The notes under the pieces: model-generated
Seen by the model: only the letters and a program-made list of their open reading frames with translations
Told to the model about the DNA's origin: nothing
The model's database searches: none
NCBI GenBank assembly: GCA_018806985.1
Contig: JADANN010000182.1
Coordinates: forward strand, 1 to 64,000
Source of the DNA: Angiostrongylus vasorum
Lineage: Eukaryota; Nematoda; Chromadorea; Rhabditida; Metastrongylidae
DNA: 64,000 nucleotides
Reading direction: 5' to 3'
Program-made: the position numbers and the translations under genes
In this document: one piece after another, positions 20,101 to 31,114 of the stretch
How positions within the stretch are numbered: the first letter of the stretch is position 1
Layout of the letters: the number at the start of each line of letters is the position of its first letter

Positions 20101-23100
20101 ACTATCGGGATATTGGGATTTTATAATTCTAGGCGATGAACAGTGATTAATTCAGTTCTGCTTTGATTACGTTCGGCTAAAATTACCAATTACCAATTTG
20201 TATATCATCTGAAAGTGGTGATAGTTGACGAGTATGTTAGTAGTAGCTGTTCTTTTCTTCCTCAATATAGTGTCCGATTCGCTACAAAACGAACGAGAAA
20301 CCTGCATATTTGTACTCATTCAGGTTCAACAGCAAAAGGAAAAAGCAGCTGCCCTCCTTCAAGGTTTCGAGGAAGTCATGAGGGAGCTCAAGCAGGTGTG
20401 TTGTGTGTCCTTTCTAAATTTGGGTGACTTGGTGACACTCCATGTTGTTTATCCTCGTCATTTTTTATTGCTTCTTTTACCATTTAACAGATCCGCATTC
20501 CGGGTTCACTTTTGGCTCATTCTCGTGGTAATTCCGATGCTTCTCATTCTGATATCTCTTTGTACGCATGGATTTCCGCTTCTGACCCGGAACACACTCT
20601 CCAGGAACTCGTTGAGCAAGTGGACGAACAGCTAAAAAAATGTTGGTGGTTTGAATTTTGTTAGCCGTTAATGTTTGCAACCAACTCATACTTCATAAAT
20701 GTCCATCTTTCAGTTTGGTAAAATGGATGCCATGTCTACTGTGCAGAACATAGAAAAAGTAGTGGAATTATCAAAAGACGTGAACTGTCGGGAGATCAAG
20801 GGAATTAATAAGCGTCTGAGTTACTTGGATCATCATTTGCAGCAGGCTGAAGGTGTGCTTTTGTTGTGATCAAATTGCTTATTTGGATACTTGGATGGCG
20901 CGTCCTCACTGGTGCGGGCCTCAGCATAATCTCCATTATTTCGGAGTTTTTCTGGTTTAGCCATTGTGGTTCCCTGAAGTCCTGAGGTAAATCAGGCCAA
21001 AGCCTGCCCCCAGGTCGTAACCACTACGGGCAGTCGAAGCCCTTGTGGATCAGAGGGAGATTTGCCACCATGCGATTAGTTTGTTACCAGGATGGTAACG
21101 GATCTCCTGGTATTGCTTTGCTCTTATATGGGCTTCCTGATGGAAACGCTAGATTTTCTCTCACATTTGGGATCGTGCCAGCGGATGAGTGCCTGCGCTG
21201 TACATCGCAGTCCGACACCCAGGAACACCTCCCAGCCAAGTTGAGGTAGTAAACCGTTGGGAGGGTAATGAAGTTAAATATGTGTAGTTCCAAATCAATA
21301 ATATTGTAGAGCGGGATAAAACGATAGAGAGACACACTTCGAAAATAGTCGAAACGCCTAGCCGCATCGATCAATCTTCACTAGAGGAATTGTTATGCGA
21401 GCATCGTCATTTAATGAGCCAAATCTACGTGGAACTCAAGGGAATTCGTTTAATATGTAGCCGCTTTTTCAAGTCAAAGCTGGAAGTTCTTAAACTTCTC
21501 AGAGTTCGCCTTAATTCGTGGATTGTTCGTGTTCGTTGTTTATACACACATTATCCATTTTAAAGCGTAAGGTTTTCACTCGTTATATGAAAATTTGAAG
21601 TACATCCTTGAGCTCCTTGCTCGGCCTCGTCAAAGAAATCTGGTATCCTTTTGTTTCGAGAATTATATCTCCCACTTTTCTGTACAACCTCAACATACAG
21701 ACTCGTTGATCATCTGCGAAACTCTGCTCATAGTTTGGAAGGATTATCGGTTTTTTTTAATGCTACAAGGATTCTAATTTTTTACTTTAGACGTATGATC
21801 GGTTGCATCACGCCAATAACGAAGTTCTTGTATTTGAGGAGAAGTTCACAGGATTAAAACAGCGACTAGATCTCGTTAGACAAATTAAGGTCTCTTTCTG
21901 CTCGCTTTAGTCTGGCTTTTTTTGCTTTTTAAAACAGATACGTGGTTATAGGAAGCACCTATGATCTATGCCACTGCTGTTAGCGAAGTGGTTCGTCGAA
22001 CTACGTTCAATAAAGAATTCACTTCGTGGCATGCACTGCATGTCGAAAAATCCGCTTTGTTTTCTGAGGAAGAATCAAGAATCCGTTTGCAGTTTTCTAC
22101 TAAGATGGAAAAACATTTCCTTCGCGTACTTTTCCAAGGTGGGTTTAAAGTGAAAAAAGTATGGATAGCCTCCAGTTATTACCATCATTTCAAACCTTGT
22201 TTGCTTGGTTGTCAATCACTATTTCCGTCCAGGTATGTTCGACAGTCTGCCATTGTTTTATATTAAATCGCTGCCGAAGTTTGACGACTATCTACCTCCA
22301 ATCGATGTGAATTATCTAAGGGAGCTGGCAAATAACGTGGAGGAGTTGAAACAGTACATGAAGATGCCGAGTCCGCAAGTATTTGTTCGTCTTGGTGTCA
22401 GGGATCCTTCAATACCATCTCCCGTTCTACCTCATGTAATGCGACGAGAAGAAAGCTTTTTTACCGCTGATGTAGCTTTTTCGCTCTCAACGTTGACTCG
22501 TAATTTTCCCAGTACGAACTGGCTAAGTACTGACGATGGTATGGATTCGTCTCCATCTGCCCTAACAACAATACTAATGGCAAAATCCCCTCCGTCAAGG
22601 GTCGGCTCGTCCTCCAGTTTGAACATGCCAATACCGTCACTAAATCAGCTTTCCATGCTTGTAAGTGGTATTTATTTGGACCAGTGTCTTCGTTTTCCAA
22701 TCGTATGACATTTTGAAGAAAGCTTGCAAATTTTAATTCAGAAATCCAACTCTTCTCAAAAGAGATTGATTTTGTTGTGTTTTCGTAGCTACTTAAAAAA
22801 ACTTTTCTATGAACAGCTTGTCCTTTTCAATTTTTTGCAGTCGCTTTCACGGAGAGATTTCTTTAAATGGGAATCAGTCGGCTGAATTACGACGTAAACA
22901 TTTTGCAAATGTATTTTGCAACCTCAACATGTATGATGTACAATTTCTTGCAAAGAAAATGTTTAAAAAATACAATGCTTATCAAGCAGTCGGTAACCAG
23001 TTTTGAAAGTCGTTGAGACTAAAGAAGTTGGTGCATCTTAAGCGCTATTGTACATGTTGTGCTGTTGTATGGAGTTAACCTTTCATCGGAAATTATTCTA

Positions 23101-26100
23101 ATAGGGAGAGGAGGACGAGCTTCCCTCTACGTCATTGGCAAAGAGTGCACCGATACAAATCCCTACTCCCCAACCAAGACAAATGTCAGAAAAATCCAGC
23201 CAGTTTAGCACACCGGATGACCATTTCAATACTACAGATCCAATTGAAGAACGGGTTTGTACTTTTTGCAATGCTCTCGCTTTCACATTTTGTGACTCTT
23301 TACATGCTTGGATAGTATGGTCAACATTATTAGAAAGTAGTTCGTACGTCATCTCATTATCGTCAATATTCTCTTAATTTCCATGGAACTGTCTTTCATG
23401 ACGAAATGTTTCATGCGTGACGACGCCATCAGATTCCACGCACTTAGAGATTTCATCCACTTATGAGTAGAAATGATTTACGTACGCTAGCACACATACA
23501 CCAGTTATCGTGTAGGATACTTCCTATATGCACATTTTTCTACGTTACAATGGCTAAGTATTCGTCGAAGGTGTAAAGGTGAAGTTTAACTCGGTATTAT
23601 TTGTACCCATCATACCTCAGAGCGCAAGGTTTTTGGTAGAAAAGGTGAGCCTTGAAATCTATGTCTTGTTGATGCTGCTTTTCAAGTTCTCAGGGCCCTA
23701 TTCCGTTTTCCACCACTTGTTCAGTGCTTCCCAGGGTCGCAATAGATGTTTGGTTGCCGTATGTACACGCAAAACGTTTGTGTAACGCTGTCGTGCATCT
23801 TGCCTGAGGATCTATTGCAGGATGCTTTTTCATTTTTGTGGTTCGACACTTCTCCAGCTTTTTTTCCTTGGAAAGTATGATCCTGGCTAGTGAGCTGCAG
23901 ATCTTATCCATCACTATCGGAACTAAATGTGTTGTTTTAAATTTTTACATGGTTGAAAAAGCGTTTCTACCTTAAACCAATATATCTCAATTCAGAATCA
24001 AGCATGTTTTTATTAAAATAAATATTAAAATCTGCTGATCTTTGTCAAGAATATGCAGTTTTTCTTTTTCTGCTACGATGGAAGTTTTTCGGAACCCTAT
24101 GAGTCGTTTTCCCGGACTCCAAGAGGTCTTCGTATAAGTTACCATTTATGGTCCATAGTCACAGATGCGCTATAATTTCTACTTTTTTATTACAGTGCAA
24201 GGATATCGGTAAAATGTGTTCTTGCGGGGCTTGCGAATGTGTTACCACTAGGCAAGACCTCAAACGTTGATAATTAAACGTTCTACATATGTATACATAT
24301 GTACATTTATGTATATATATGCATATGGGCGCGTGTGGCGCAGTGGTTGGTGGCGCCCTGCAACACACACGTGGAATCGATCCCCGCGTCCATGGCCCAC
24401 CAAGCCTTTTATCCCTCCGGAGTCAGCATTGATACCAGACTTCTCTGGGAGGATAGCAGCAGTGGCTCGATACATCGGTAGGCCACCGCGAGTCATTGTA
24501 AAGGCCAGATATGCGTTCAATCACCTCCATACAATGCTTAATGAAGTGGAGTGCATGGCGCATCCCTCATAGATTGATCAACGCCGAGAACTTTATCCTT
24601 TTTTTATATATGCATATATATATATATATATATATACATATAGTGGAAATTAGTTTAGTGAAGAATTCTAATCTTGTGTTATTTTTTACCAATTCTCATT
24701 TTTCAACTGGCACGAAGTTGTTAACTCGTGTTGTGGCGTTCAACAGCTAGTGGTTCGGCTCCTTTCATCGGAACGTAGAGCCATCCCTTTATCATTCGGT
24801 GAATATTTTTAAGTCTTAATAAAATTGTGCGCTATAAGCCAACCAAGCTATTTGTTAATAAGCATGCACTCACTGTATTCGTTTTTTAAAGATTCAGAGC
24901 ACATATGTTGTTGTTGTTGTTCATGTACGATAATGAATGAACCTGACCCAGATCAGAAAATTAATGTGAGATAAAGTACTAAATAACGTGTGGTACTGAG
25001 GTATTCGTTCCATCTGTCTGTTTACAAATAGCTGTTTCTAGTGGCTATAGAACTACAACCACTCAGTTTAAGTCTAAGAGGAGAACTAGGCTCTGATACA
25101 ATAGTCCGAAACCAAATAAGTTCATTTCAAGCTACTCTTTTTGTCAAACAAAATAAACACTGCTATTAAGGGACGCCTAAAAACAGTGGTGTAGAGGGTT
25201 GTCGATGTTATTCATTTTCTACTAAGCACTCCATCAATAAGTGAACCGCATGAACGACCGTACAACTGGAAATTGCGTGGTTTGCCATAACGGCATAGAT
25301 AAACATTGCTTGAGTTCGGATACAATATGCATAATCTGTAGGATATGCGGTGACGAATGCATTAACGAGGCGGTTAGGACGCTTTATTTCTGCGTAAAGG
25401 GACATCTAGAGGTAAAGTTCAAAATTAGAAAGAGTACTGTACTAGCAAGGCACAATAGGGACAAAGTACACACAGGACCCAAAAACAACGATAATGATTT
25501 TAACGTGGCAGTCACGAGTTCCGCGCTAGAAACCAAAATAGCAGTGTTCAAGGTTCTTTAGATAATGTTTTTGTTGATGGTTAAGCTAATATAAGGTTGT
25601 TATAAGTCTTTGATTAGGCTAGCGTTTTTGCCACCTTCGCCTTATTGATGGCGGCAGTGATTTCGTCGATCTATCGAAGTGGGTTTTCCTAGTCACACCG
25701 AGTTCTTCCTAGTCACACCTAGTCAAAAAAGTGCACTGCTCGAATGGAGTAGCCTCATCAGCCATTACTTTCTTAAAGAGGTGCGTTGTTCATTTATTCC
25801 CCCACTGAACTGATCCTTTTTTTCGACCGGCTTTGCACGATGCACTCGAACCACTGGTGGGATAAAGGCATCGAGATGCTTAATGAAGAAAAGTTTAATA
25901 ACAACCTTATGTTAACCTATTCTTCAAAAAACAAGACTTTTTAATGTTAACATTTTACTTGATGCCTACTACAATTTTCAGGTCAGGGTATTATGCGAAA
26001 GACAGCCACAATGATGCTATGATATTTGCAAAACTTCGGACCGCAGGTGTCTGTGGTGGGAAACGAACGCGCTATTACCCTTTTCTGGGGTTAGCGCGTC

Positions 26101-29100
26101 CACCACTACCACGCCATGTGGGTCCGTCGTTTCACCTGTCTCTCAGCTAGTTCCTAGTCAAAAAACACTTAGTCATTCCGCGGCTAAATGAGGGGTAATT
26201 TTTTAAAATGTTTTTTTCAATCGATTGAAAAAAAATCCTTGAAGGAACGAATGCCTCACAATCATATGTGAATAAGCATCCTATCTCTGATCAGTTATCT
26301 GAGTGACGTTCATTTATCGTAGTATGAGAACAACATAAGGCTTGTCTCATTCTTTAAGAATGAAAACAGGGGTTGCTTTTTTACATTCAAATATCTGGAT
26401 TGGTTTATTAATGAGACTTTTATGAAGGCTAAGGAATATTCATTGAATAATAGAGATACGGCTGTATAACAGTACGTCTAAGAACGGAAGAGACGAAGTT
26501 GCCGAAAGTTTAACCATCGAACGTCAAAATACATGCTAAAACATGTTGGTTCATAAAGGAGAGTTCATAAAATAATGTAAGTTCATTAATGCAAAAGTTA
26601 TTCAAAAGCTGGTTGTTTGGATTCTGGTTTTTTAATTTACTAAGTGAGTTTTTCAATAGCATTTTAGTTCTAACTTCAAACATGGTTAATTTCACCTTCA
26701 TAATGCAGTAGTGAATGGATTGCTGGATTGCGATATTAACAACTGTAGCCGCGCTTAAGGATAGAAATAGTTTTAACGTGTTACTGATTATAATGAGATG
26801 TGCATAACATACAGTGGGACTCAATACTTCGTATATGAATAGGTGACCACAACATTCAACCACAAACCACAAATAACCACGTGAAGTAAGAAGACAAAGA
26901 AGTTAAAAGTGTAAAACAGTATCTAAGGGATTGTATTGATGATTACTGCTTCTGTTCCCTATGGAATGGGTGGAGTTAGTGCTATGTAGCCTCTTTAGTT
27001 AGTGCGGCATGTCTTACACGTGGGTACTAATCACTACTACTGAGGAATACGAGAAAATGGATTTAATGAGGACTTAATCGGACAAAAAAATGGTGTAGTT
27101 TTTTACGAAAGGCCTAATTCAATCATACTGCTGTGGACGCGAGAAGGTACATCAAACAAGAATAGAAAGCTTTTACCAAAAATGCGGTCTGAGAAGCTGT
27201 GTCAACTGCAGTTCAAGCGTGTGAAGAGACAGAGAGCGTTCCCTGTTTTCTAACTTGTTCCCGGTGTTACGTTTGCTACTAACATAAGAGACGTATTATA
27301 GGATATAGAGATGGAGGGTACTCTCTTCGTAGCAGATAATGGTCGTGATATTTAAGACGTTGACCTTAATGCGATAGCGGCGTAAATAACTAGTGACTAT
27401 CGGAACACAGGATTAACTGAAAAATGATTTATTTTCGTAGTGAATTGATTAAGTTGCACCAAGAGTAAGTAACAAATAACAAATCCACTATTACAAAGAA
27501 TAACTAGCAGTTGGTAGCGCAAGTAGAAATGTACATAAAGGGTTGATGATATCTCCCACAAATGCCTCCTGAGAATAGATGCTATCGAAATGAGCGAGAC
27601 TCATTTTCAGTAAGCAGTGCGTTTCTCAACCATTGCTTTTACATGTTTGCAGCTGCTAACATACAAAAAACATTACAGAACACTTTTTCTGCCAGACGCG
27701 AAGCAAGTACATGAGCCGTTAAGGAATATTTTACGGATGATACATGGATGCTGTTTAGGTTTTAGTTTAGTAATTCTGAATAGTAATAATGTGCTACAGT
27801 ACCTACGTTTCCATTGGAAACGATTAGACTACGTCATTCCTACAACTTCGCAAAGTTTTCATGTTCTCATGTTTAGTAATCAAAGTTCTCGAAAAAGGCA
27901 AGCACTGTCGGAAATATGTTGATTGCCAAACTATGCGGACAAGCATTGACAGGATGGCTTTCGTTTCCAAATTGTCAAAACCTCTCCCGTCATCTACAAA
28001 CGTAGCTAGAAGAGCTTACTGGTTGTTCTGACAAAATAACACTAGGGACGGTATACATGTACTATTTTCATCAAAACATCCCTCGTTACAAGTTTTTGAG
28101 TAGTTCTATTTCTCTATTCTTAGCATGCATAATATAACGATTTTTGCGCGTTCAAAAGGCAGGGTAGTTGTGAAGTTACTGTAGGTAACCTTTATTCGCA
28201 AAGTGCTCGTGTGTGGTATAAAAGGATAACGGACAAAGCGTTCAACGTCGATCAATACCTAAGACGTGCGCTACGCATTTGTCTTCATTAAACATCGTTA
28301 GAGGTGACTAAATGCATGTCTGACCTATAGAATGATTTTCGGTGGCCTACCATTGTATCCATTCAGTGCTTCTATCACCTTAGACAACCGTTACCAGTTT
28401 GCCGACTCAGGGAGGATGAAGGACTTGGTGAGCTCGTGGCACAGGATTAAACAACCATTGTGCGTTGTCGTGGAGCTGTAAACACTGCGCAACACGCGCT
28501 GTGTGATATGCTTTCCCGTTACCACTCCTTTTGGAGGTATTAGGCTTAGTGGGTTGAAGGCAGTTTGATAACTTGAGTAGTGACAAAATTGTGTGGGATG
28601 TCACTGCACCACAGTTTATACGTTTAAGCACAAATCGAACTTTAATGTGGAAAAAAAGTCCGACTTGGCTGGATGCTTGAAGTTTGAGTGAAGATCGTAT
28701 TCACCTTTTCTACAAGCTTCTTCTATAAATAATAGGGCGATGCGGTGTCCGAACTCATCGTTGCGGGGGACGTGACATATTCGGCCTATGTACAATTGTT
28801 GGAAAGTACCCCCCATGTTCCTTTGACAATGCTTTTTTACAATTCGGCCAAATAAGGGAGTTTTTGGTCAAGAATTTTTTTCTAGTCACATTCCATGGAA
28901 TGGAGTGGGATTCAACAATTTAGCATACTTACTCTTATCGCATTTCAGCAGTTTACAGTCGACGACCTCATCAGCCGGTCACAGTCTTTCAATGAAGCGC
29001 TGAAACCTACTATTGTGGAAATACTTTCCATTTCAAAGGTACTCGAAAAAAAACAATGTGAACAGCTCTGTTTTTAATTAAACTATATTGTTCTATGTTA

Positions 29101-31114
29101 CTAACCTCTACTTTTAGGACATGCTTGCTTTTCGTGCTGACTTGATAAGGAATTTCGATTATTTTAAAGAAAACTACACAAAACTTGAGGAGTTAGTTGG
29201 TCACACTCTCACGGAACGGTTCCGCCAAGCTGTTGACTCATACGAGACAAAATTGGCGGAAGTGAAAGAGGAGAATGGTGTATGTGGAGTTACTGTTTGT
29301 AGCTGTGTTTATAGTAACTTCTATCGATCATATCGTAGTCTCTGTTAACAATAGTTTCGAATTTTGTTAAACTAGTTATGTTTCCAACGATTTTACATCA
29401 ACTAGCCGAAGCATTGGACGCTTTAATTCTTGTTGGAAGTCTTTTTTTTCATTTATAGACTATGCCAATTTTTTGACAGAAATTGCTGCAGGTCCTCAAT
29501 GCTACATTGGCGAAGCGAGATAGTGACTTCGAAAATCTTCGAGTTCTTCATGAAGATCAGACCGCATTATGGTCTGATGAACTCGCTACGAAGAATGCAG
29601 AACTAGATAAGTAGGTAGAAATCTTGCTTCTTGGCAGTTGATTTTATGGTGTCGTGAGATGCATATTTTTAAACTTAGTTCTTTTGTAGGCTGCGGAATG
29701 AAGCAGAGACTCTTGAGGCTAAGGTAAAAACCGTTAAAAGCGAAACATTCAAAGAGGGTATAATAGCAATGGAGCTTGAGAAAAATCGTTTAAGTACTGA
29801 GTACGAAGAAATTATTGAGGTATTTTCATCCATGTTTGTCCGGCCAGTAATTTAACTCTGAAGTCTGCATAGTGTTTACTTTTACTAATATTTCGAATAT
29901 TTTCTTCAATACGACAGTAAATGGCGAGGTTTAAATTTTTGTCTAGTTTGCAAAATAGTTCAGGAGTGAATTCTTTCGTAGCTTACATAAGCTGTTTTTG
30001 TAAATCCTAATGAGAATTTTTAGGCCAAAGATGCTGAAATTCGTCAACTATTGAAAGAATTGGAGAAAAAGTCTGCCGAAATTGCTCGTCTTCAATCTGA
30101 TCCACAAAGCGAAGCCTTCAGAAGGAATGTAACTGCGGAGATACGTAGTGAACTTGAAAAGGATTCAAAGAATAAACTTGACTTGTTGACGAAAGGTATT
30201 GTGCAAAAGAAAGATGAAGTTCTTACAAGGATCAAGAAGGAAATGCAGTACGAAGCCAAACTTTCACAGCAGGAGTTTAACTTCTCTTTGAAGTGGTTAG
30301 TGGCTGAGCGTGACCGCCTCAAGGATTATATCATGAAAAATTCATCGGAAGGTCGTGCGTTTTGCGAGGCTGTAGAGAATGAGATTCAATCCGCCATAGC
30401 TTCATCTGAAGGATCGCTTAAATTTGTTTATGGCACTTCGATCGCTACGCAAACTGAGCTCCCACAACTTCTATCTGAAGGTGAAAAAGTGTACACAAGG
30501 TAGAACACAGGGCAAAAGATTATGGTACTATATGCTGCTTAAAGATTGAATTAGTGTGTTTCAATTACAGCCAGCCTGAAGACATGAAGGAGAGTGCTTT
30601 AGCCTTTGAGTGCTTACCTGAGCTACTTGAATCTGCGGGTGTTTCCGACTATTCGTCGTGTAGTAACAACCAACGAAATGAAGTTCAGATCCAAACAAAA
30701 ATAAGCTTACAATCCATGGATCGAATGATTGCTGTTCAAGACATTGATATAGGTTCCACTGTACTAGCTATATGGAACAATGAACACAACTCATACATGT
30801 TGTTTAGGTAAACCTGGTATTATTTCCTTTCCGCTTCTCTTTTTTTGATGTTGATATCCTATAATGCTGATGTTGTGTATTGTTAGTTTATTCATAATTT
30901 GTTTAGTTCGTCTAGCTACAATTATTTTGTGAAGGAGTCTTCTGTACTTCGTCTTGGTCTTTCCGCCGAACTTTCCAATGTCCCCCGTCGAAACTGGATT
31001 CTTGCGAAAGTTTCTCGTTTGGAGTTTTGCATTGTTCGAAAAGCAGATAATAGGTACCACCTTCCTGTTAACACTAAGATGTATCGTGTTGAATTGAAGC
31101 CTGTGGATCTGTAG
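16223..31114 (+). CDS. epg-7: FIP200/RB1CC1-ATG11-type autophagy scaffold (EPG-7 homologue)
   Basis: Scaffold of the ULK/UNC-51 autophagy-initiation complex; C. elegans EPG-7 also binds the receptor SQST-1 in aggregate autophagy (family knowledge). About 21 exons: 16223-16282, 16348-16483, 16598-16719, 16765-17016, 17063-~17107, 20324-20395, 20491-20641, 20714-~20854, one uncertain near 21595-21752, 21791-21889, 21952-22138, 22233-22660, 22841-~22876, 23105-23254, 28949-29038, 29118-29279, 29480-29610, 29690-29819, 30024-30499, 30571-30807, 30907-31114. Order: N-terminal ubiquitin-like region; conserved FIP200 helical region (LIHQGW motif; EVVRR motif); Ser/Pro-rich linker; Lys/Glu-rich coiled coil; C-terminal ATG11 claw (WILAKV, NRYHLPVNTKMYRV). 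The start was chosen because the first exon lines up with the FIP200 N-terminus. Odd points: one apparent frameshift near 20640, two unresolved exon junctions, and two multi-kilobase introns full of SINEs. Family assignment is firm; exact exon set is provisional. Confidence 0.9.
18828..19125 (+). repeat. SINE family B copy (plus) in an EPG-7 intron
   Basis: B-box-like 'gtgctggttcgacc' at 18837, then 'ggaaaattggtactaagct', 'aaacggcaatcatcaagca', 'cacgcaaagttagaagaca', 'gatggatgcgaggaaacc' and 'accgaatgcaagtg'. The A-box region is degraded. Confidence 0.75.
19437..19715 (+). repeat. SINE family A copy (plus) in an EPG-7 intron
   Basis: Head 'ctgggcggtcgcagtggtc' (degenerate A box), B box 'gggatcgatcccc' at 19480-19492, 'aattggtaccaaatttgtt', 'tcgatacgtcggtaggcca' and 3' end 'gaacgccgagagctttatcc'. 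The 208-codon open frame here is a repeat artefact. Confidence 0.9.
20324..23254 (+). CDS. epg-7: EPG-7 homologue, central exons
   Basis: Exon 20324-20395 (VQQQKEKAAALLQGFEEVMR). Exon 20491-20641 has the LYAWISASDPEHTLQELV segment and 20714-20854 has REIKGINKRLSYLD; together they match a 59-residue FIP200 block without gaps, but the reading frame across the junction is off by one base. Exon 21791-21889 (TYDRLHHANNEV) joins 21952-22138 (IYATAVSEVVRR, the best-conserved motif of this region). The 428-bp exon 22233-22660 ends in a Ser/Pro-rich linker. 23105-23254 is another polar linker (PIQIPTPQPRQ). The pieces near 21595-21752 and 22841-22920 contain likely exons (SLSRRDFFKWES in the latter), but no donor-acceptor combination keeps one frame. 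Confidence 0.8.
20885..21255 (-). repeat. Repeat family C copy (minus) in an EPG-7 intron
   Basis: In reverse complement it matches 40724-41098; on the plus strand it reads 'ggatacttggatggcgcgtc' at 20887, 'gaagtcctgaggtaaatcagg', 'gatttgccaccatgcgatta' and 'ctgtacatcgcagtccgaca'. Confidence 0.85.
24285..24335. repeat. TA/ATGT-rich tract
   Basis: 'acatatgtatacatatg' followed by 'tatgtatatatatgcatatg', immediately before a SINE A head. Confidence 0.7.
24330..24603 (+). repeat. SINE family A copy (plus) in an EPG-7 intron
   Basis: A box 'cgtgtggcgcagtggttgg' at 24332, B box 'ggaatcgatcccc' at 24373-24385, 'tcgatacatcggtaggcca' and 3' end 'caacgccgagaactttatcc'. Full length and flanked by AT-dinucleotide tracts. 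Confidence 0.92.
24604..24648. repeat. (AT)n microsatellite
   Basis: 'atatgcatatatatatat' continuing to 'atacatatag' directly after the SINE A 3' end; it may have grown from the SINE tail. Confidence 0.85.
25200..25560 (+). pseudogene. Decayed Penelope-like GIY-YIG fragment (plus) in an EPG-7 intron
   Basis: The frame 25241-25561 lines up with the intact GIY-YIG fragment at 10358-10862. GNCVVCHNGIDKHC matches NCVICPYGKGGDC. DTICIICRICGDECINEAVRTL matches TIYLISCSNCGDEYIGETGRPL, with the first Tyr (to Cys) and the second Tyr (to Cys) of the GIY-YIG signature lost. HNRDKVHTG matches HRIQKHSG, and ALETKIAVFKVL matches SQETKTPARKLL. The residues needed for cleavage are gone, so it is a dead copy. 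Confidence 0.65.
25935..26155 (-). repeat. Repeat family D copy (minus)
   Basis: 'cagggtattatgcgaaaga', 'gatatttgcaaaacttcgg', 'accgcaggtgtctgtggtgg' and 'cctgtctctcagctagttcc' are the reverse complement of the family D order seen at 12058-12367. 'ggtgggaaacgaacgcgc' covers the tRNA-like part. Confidence 0.82.
26510..26872 (-). CDS. Possible antisense ORF inside an EPG-7 intron, unknown product
   Basis: A 120-codon frame on the opposite strand to the host gene. Its first 60 residues are hydrophobic with several Cys (VVECCGHLF; LIIISNTLKLFLSLSAAT), followed by a basic/Asn-rich stretch. It could be a fragment of a seven-transmembrane receptor or simply AT-rich chance sequence. No conserved motif supports it. 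Confidence 0.15.
   Translation of the reverse strand: MWFVVECCGHLFIYEVLSPTVCYAHLIIISNTLKLFLSLSAATVVNIAIQQSIHYCIMKVKLTMFEVRTKMLLKNSLSKLKNQNPNNQLLNNFCINELTLFYELSFMNQHVLACILTFDG
28215..28502 (-). repeat. SINE family A copy, diverged (minus)
   Basis: 'aagcgttcaacgtcgatca' at 28237 (3' end), 'cttcattaaacatcgttag', 'ggtggcctaccattgtatcc', 'gaaggacttggtgagctcg' and the head end 'cactgcgcaacacgcgc' near 28483. More diverged than the other full-length copies. Confidence 0.82.
28949..31114 (+). CDS. epg-7: EPG-7 homologue, C-terminal exons (coiled coil and ATG11 claw)
   Basis: Seven exons joined without a frame problem: 28949-29038, 29118-29279 (donor 'gtatgt' at 29280), 29480-29610, 29690-29819, 30024-30499, 30571-30807 and 30907-31114. 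From 29118 to 30480 the protein is Glu/Lys/Leu-rich with heptad-like spacing (KLEELV, ELEKNRLSTEYEEIIE, KELEKKSAEIARL), the coiled coil typical of FIP200. The last two exons encode the claw domain that binds FIR peptides of cargo receptors: VLAIWNNEHNSYMLF, then YFVKESSVL, RRNWILAKV, and the Cys-x4-Lys-x2-Asn-Arg stretch ending in TKMYRVELKP. The stop is TAG at 31112-31114. This region is what makes the family call secure. Confidence 0.93.

Larger units (their letters stand above)
17108..20323. other. Intron 5 of the EPG-7 homologue (about 3.2 kb)
   Basis: Contains a SINE B and a SINE A copy, both plus, and no convincing exon. Open frames at 17110-17298, 17524-17757 and 18636-18877 have no recognisable protein and no good splice context. 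One or more short coding exons could still be hidden here, because the exon 5 donor is uncertain. Confidence 0.5.
23255..28948. other. Large intron of the EPG-7 homologue (about 5.7 kb)
   Basis: Holds a SINE A (plus), a family D copy (minus), another SINE A (minus), a decayed Penelope GIY-YIG fragment, AT microsatellites and an antisense ORF at 26510-26872. No EPG-7 exon is readable. A putative 24-bp piece at 23621-23644 between 'cctcag' and 'gtgagc' was not accepted. Confidence 0.55.
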
